From assembly GCA_949286645.1 (NCBI GenBank), contig CASEDN010000002.1, positions 1 through 11,761 of the forward strand: a stretch of DNA of 11,761 bases. Direction: 5' to 3'. The translations under genes and the position numbers were made by a program. The notes beneath the pieces were generated by a model. It was not told where the DNA came from. It saw nothing but the letters and a program-made list of their open reading frames with translations, and made no database searches. Numbering within the stretch: the stretch's first letter is position 1; each line of letters opens with the position of its first letter. This document shows, piece after piece, positions 10,194 through 11,761 of this stretch. The stretch comes from an uncultured bacterium. Its GTDB lineage: Bacteria > Bacillota_I > Bacilli_A > RF39 > UBA660.

Positions 10194-11761
10194 CTACTTC
10201 CTTCTTAAACTTAATATTTTAATATCATTTTTAATAATATCACACATATCTTTTAAAGAATCTTTTTCAAATGGATTATCTAGATTGTATTTATTAATAA
10301 TCTCTTTTAGTGATAAAGTCCCTCCATCTTTACATAGGATTATATATAGATCAAAGGCATCTTTAATACTTTCTTTTTCTTTCTTATAGAATGATAAAGC
10401 TAAAACATTATCAATAGCATAATCTATTGTATAGAAAGGATCAATTATTCTATTAGTATCTGTTTGATACTCAACTCCTTTATAAAAATATTCATTATCA
10501 TAACTATCTAAGTTATATTCACGTCTTAATTCTAACCATTTTCTTTTTCTTTCTTTACTATCTAAATTATTATCATAAACATAACTCCAAAAATCATCTG
10601 CATAAGCCATATTTACCATTAAAGAAAGACTGTTAGTTAGATGTTTAATTTTATATTTAAAGTCATCACTTCCAAAGAATAAGTCCATAAAAGGGTACAT
10701 TAAATATTCCATACTAGTAGAATGTATTTCACATATATCAAAAGTAGGCCATCTATTCTCATGAAATAATAAATCTCTACTTAAATATAGTTGATTAGAG
10801 TGACCAAACTCATGAAAGATACTAGTAATATTACTTTCTAATCCCATATACTTCTTTATAAATAAAGGTACTTTATAATCGGGTAGGTAAGTAGTAATAC
10901 CACCATTTGATTTATTTTCTCTATTATCTAAATCTATTAGGCCTTCATCTAACATCATACATAGTAAATTATAACTTATAGTAGAATTTTCTTTTAAAAC
11001 AGCTTTAAAGTTATTTAAAACATCATTTAAATTACCTTTTATTTTCGCATTACCATCGTTAAATAAATAACTATTATCATAATATTCTAGTTTTTCTAAT
11101 CCTAATCTTTCTCTTTGTTGTTCTTTTAATAATTTAAGTAGGGGAACAACATATTTTTTTATTTCTTCTTTAAAGATATATAAATCTTCTTTACTATAAT
11201 CTAAACGGTTCATTTTTACAAAAGACATTTCAGTGTAAGAGTTAAAACCAAGAGTTTTTGCTATAGAGTTTCTAACTTCAATTAATTCATCTATAATAAT
11301 ATCTATTTCTTTTTCTAAACTTTCTAATATTTCAAATCTTTTATCATATGCTTTCTTTCTTAATTCTCTATCATCTTTATTATAATAGTTATTAAGAGAA
11401 GAAAGGTTTATTTCTTTATCTAAAAATTCAAACTTTGTACCAATAATTAATCTTTGATACTTAGAACATAATTCTTTTTCTTTCGTCTGTAAAGATATAA
11501 CATCATCATTTTTTAATCTTGCTTGATTATTAGCGATAGCAAGAGCTCGTTTACCAATAAATTTTTCTAACTTTTGCTTTTTTTTAGAAGAAGATAAAGC
11601 TTTATAATAATCATAGATTAAGTTATTAATAATAGGTTCATATTTATCCATAATCTTTTCTGTTTCTAAATATTTTTCATTTTTAGTGTCTTTTAAATAT
11701 CCTATATAGCTAATCCAATATAAAGTTAAATAATTATCTCTAATATTATTAAATTTTATGA
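10194..11761 (-). CDS. M3-family oligoendopeptidase (5' end outside window)
   Basis: This is a zinc metallopeptidase of the M3 (PepF/thimet oligopeptidase-like) family. Counting from the first in-window Met (11651), the zinc motif is FHEFGH (279-284: His280, Glu281, His284) and the likely third ligand is Glu308 in DICEIHSTSMEYL, 24 residues on. The downstream helices and the RRE/Tyr-rich segment are family-like. It would cleave short peptides in the cytoplasm. Met 11651 is not the true start: the frame stays open to the window edge, reading for example YLTLYWISYIGYLKD, typical M3 N-terminal helix. The gene is therefore at least 36 codons longer and is cut by the edge. It heads the unit with the RNHCP gene. 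Confidence 0.92.
   Translation of the reverse strand, partial: IKFNNIRDNYLTLYWISYIGYLKDTKNEKYLETEKIMDKYEPIINNLIYDYYKALSSSKKKQKLEKFIGKRALAIANNQARLKNDDVISLQTKEKELCSKYQRLIIGTKFEFLDKEINLSSLNNYYNKDDRELRKKAYDKRFEILESLEKEIDIIIDELIEVRNSIAKTLGFNSYTEMSFVKMNRLDYSKEDLYIFKEEIKKYVVPLLKLLKEQQRERLGLEKLEYYDNSYLFNDGNAKIKGNLNDVLNNFKAVLKENSTISYNLLCMMLDEGLIDLDNRENKSNGGITTYLPDYKVPLFIKKYMGLESNITSIFHEFGHSNQLYLSRDLLFHENRWPTFDICEIHSTSMEYLMYPFMDLFFGSDDFKYKIKHLTNSLSLMVNMAYADDFWSYVYDNNLDSKERKRKWLELRREYNLDSYDNEYFYKGVEYQTDTNRIIDPFYTIDYAIDNVLALSFYKKEKESIKDAFDLYIILCKDGGTLSLKEIINKYNLDNPFEKDSLKDMCDIIKNDIKILSLRRK

Noticed and set aside
1..11761. CRISPR arrays, tRNA or rRNA genes, insertion sequences, attachment sites and riboswitches
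   Set aside because: Reading both strands by eye I found no spaced repeat array, tRNA cloverleaf, transposase ORF with terminal inverted repeats, or known riboswitch core. The only duplications are the 400-bp modules and the 12-bp repeat before fic.

Overview
The window is AT-rich DNA (roughly 30% GC by eye) from a low-GC Gram-positive bacterium, most likely a gut-type Bacilli or Erysipelotrichia-like Firmicute. A DacA-type D-alanyl-D-alanine carboxypeptidase tail argues for a peptidoglycan wall, so this is not a wall-less mollicute. TGA is used as a stop and tryptophan codons are TGG, so the genetic code is the standard bacterial one.

Layout. At 1-352 is the 3' end of the carboxypeptidase gene, closed by a strong terminator. 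From 484 to 4570 runs a self-contained phosphotransferase (PTS) operon: HPr, enzyme I, then EIIB, EIIC and EIID of the mannose family. It ends in a terminator that is followed at once by an extended -10 promoter for EIIA (4640-5065). An ASCH-domain gene lies 2 nt behind EIIA. A Fic-domain protein with its own near-consensus promoter follows (5707-6699) and converges on a SIS-domain sugar-phosphate enzyme (6736-7770, minus) through a bidirectional terminator. Further right are an FkbM-type methyltransferase (minus), a divergent 80-residue protein of unknown function (plus), about 770 bp with no conventional gene (9120-9891), and a two-gene minus-strand unit of an M3-family oligopeptidase (5' end off the window) and an RNHCP zinc-binding protein.

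The PTS genes encode a complete phosphorelay, PEP to EI (His188) to HPr (His15) to EIIA (His10) to EIIB (His18), with sugar entering through EIIC/EIID. The SIS enzyme nearby has the GlmS-isomerase/NagB-II look, so an amino sugar is a reasonable but unproven guess for the substrate. The HPr has Glu where Gram-positive HPr carries the regulatory Ser46, so it looks like a dedicated carrier outside normal HPr kinase control.

The most interesting part is 9150-9890. It reads as two tandem type I toxin-antitoxin modules with a register of exactly 400 bp. Each has a plus-strand mRNA of about 240 nt for a short hydrophobic peptide, a Shine-Dalgarno sequence buried in a 10-11 bp hairpin, 5'-to-3' end pairing, a plus-strand terminator, and a convergent consensus minus-strand promoter driving an antisense RNA of about 115 nt. 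Copy B encodes an intact 30-residue peptide. Copy A has a frameshifted or start-less peptide but keeps the RNA architecture. I do not recognise the peptides as a named toxin family.
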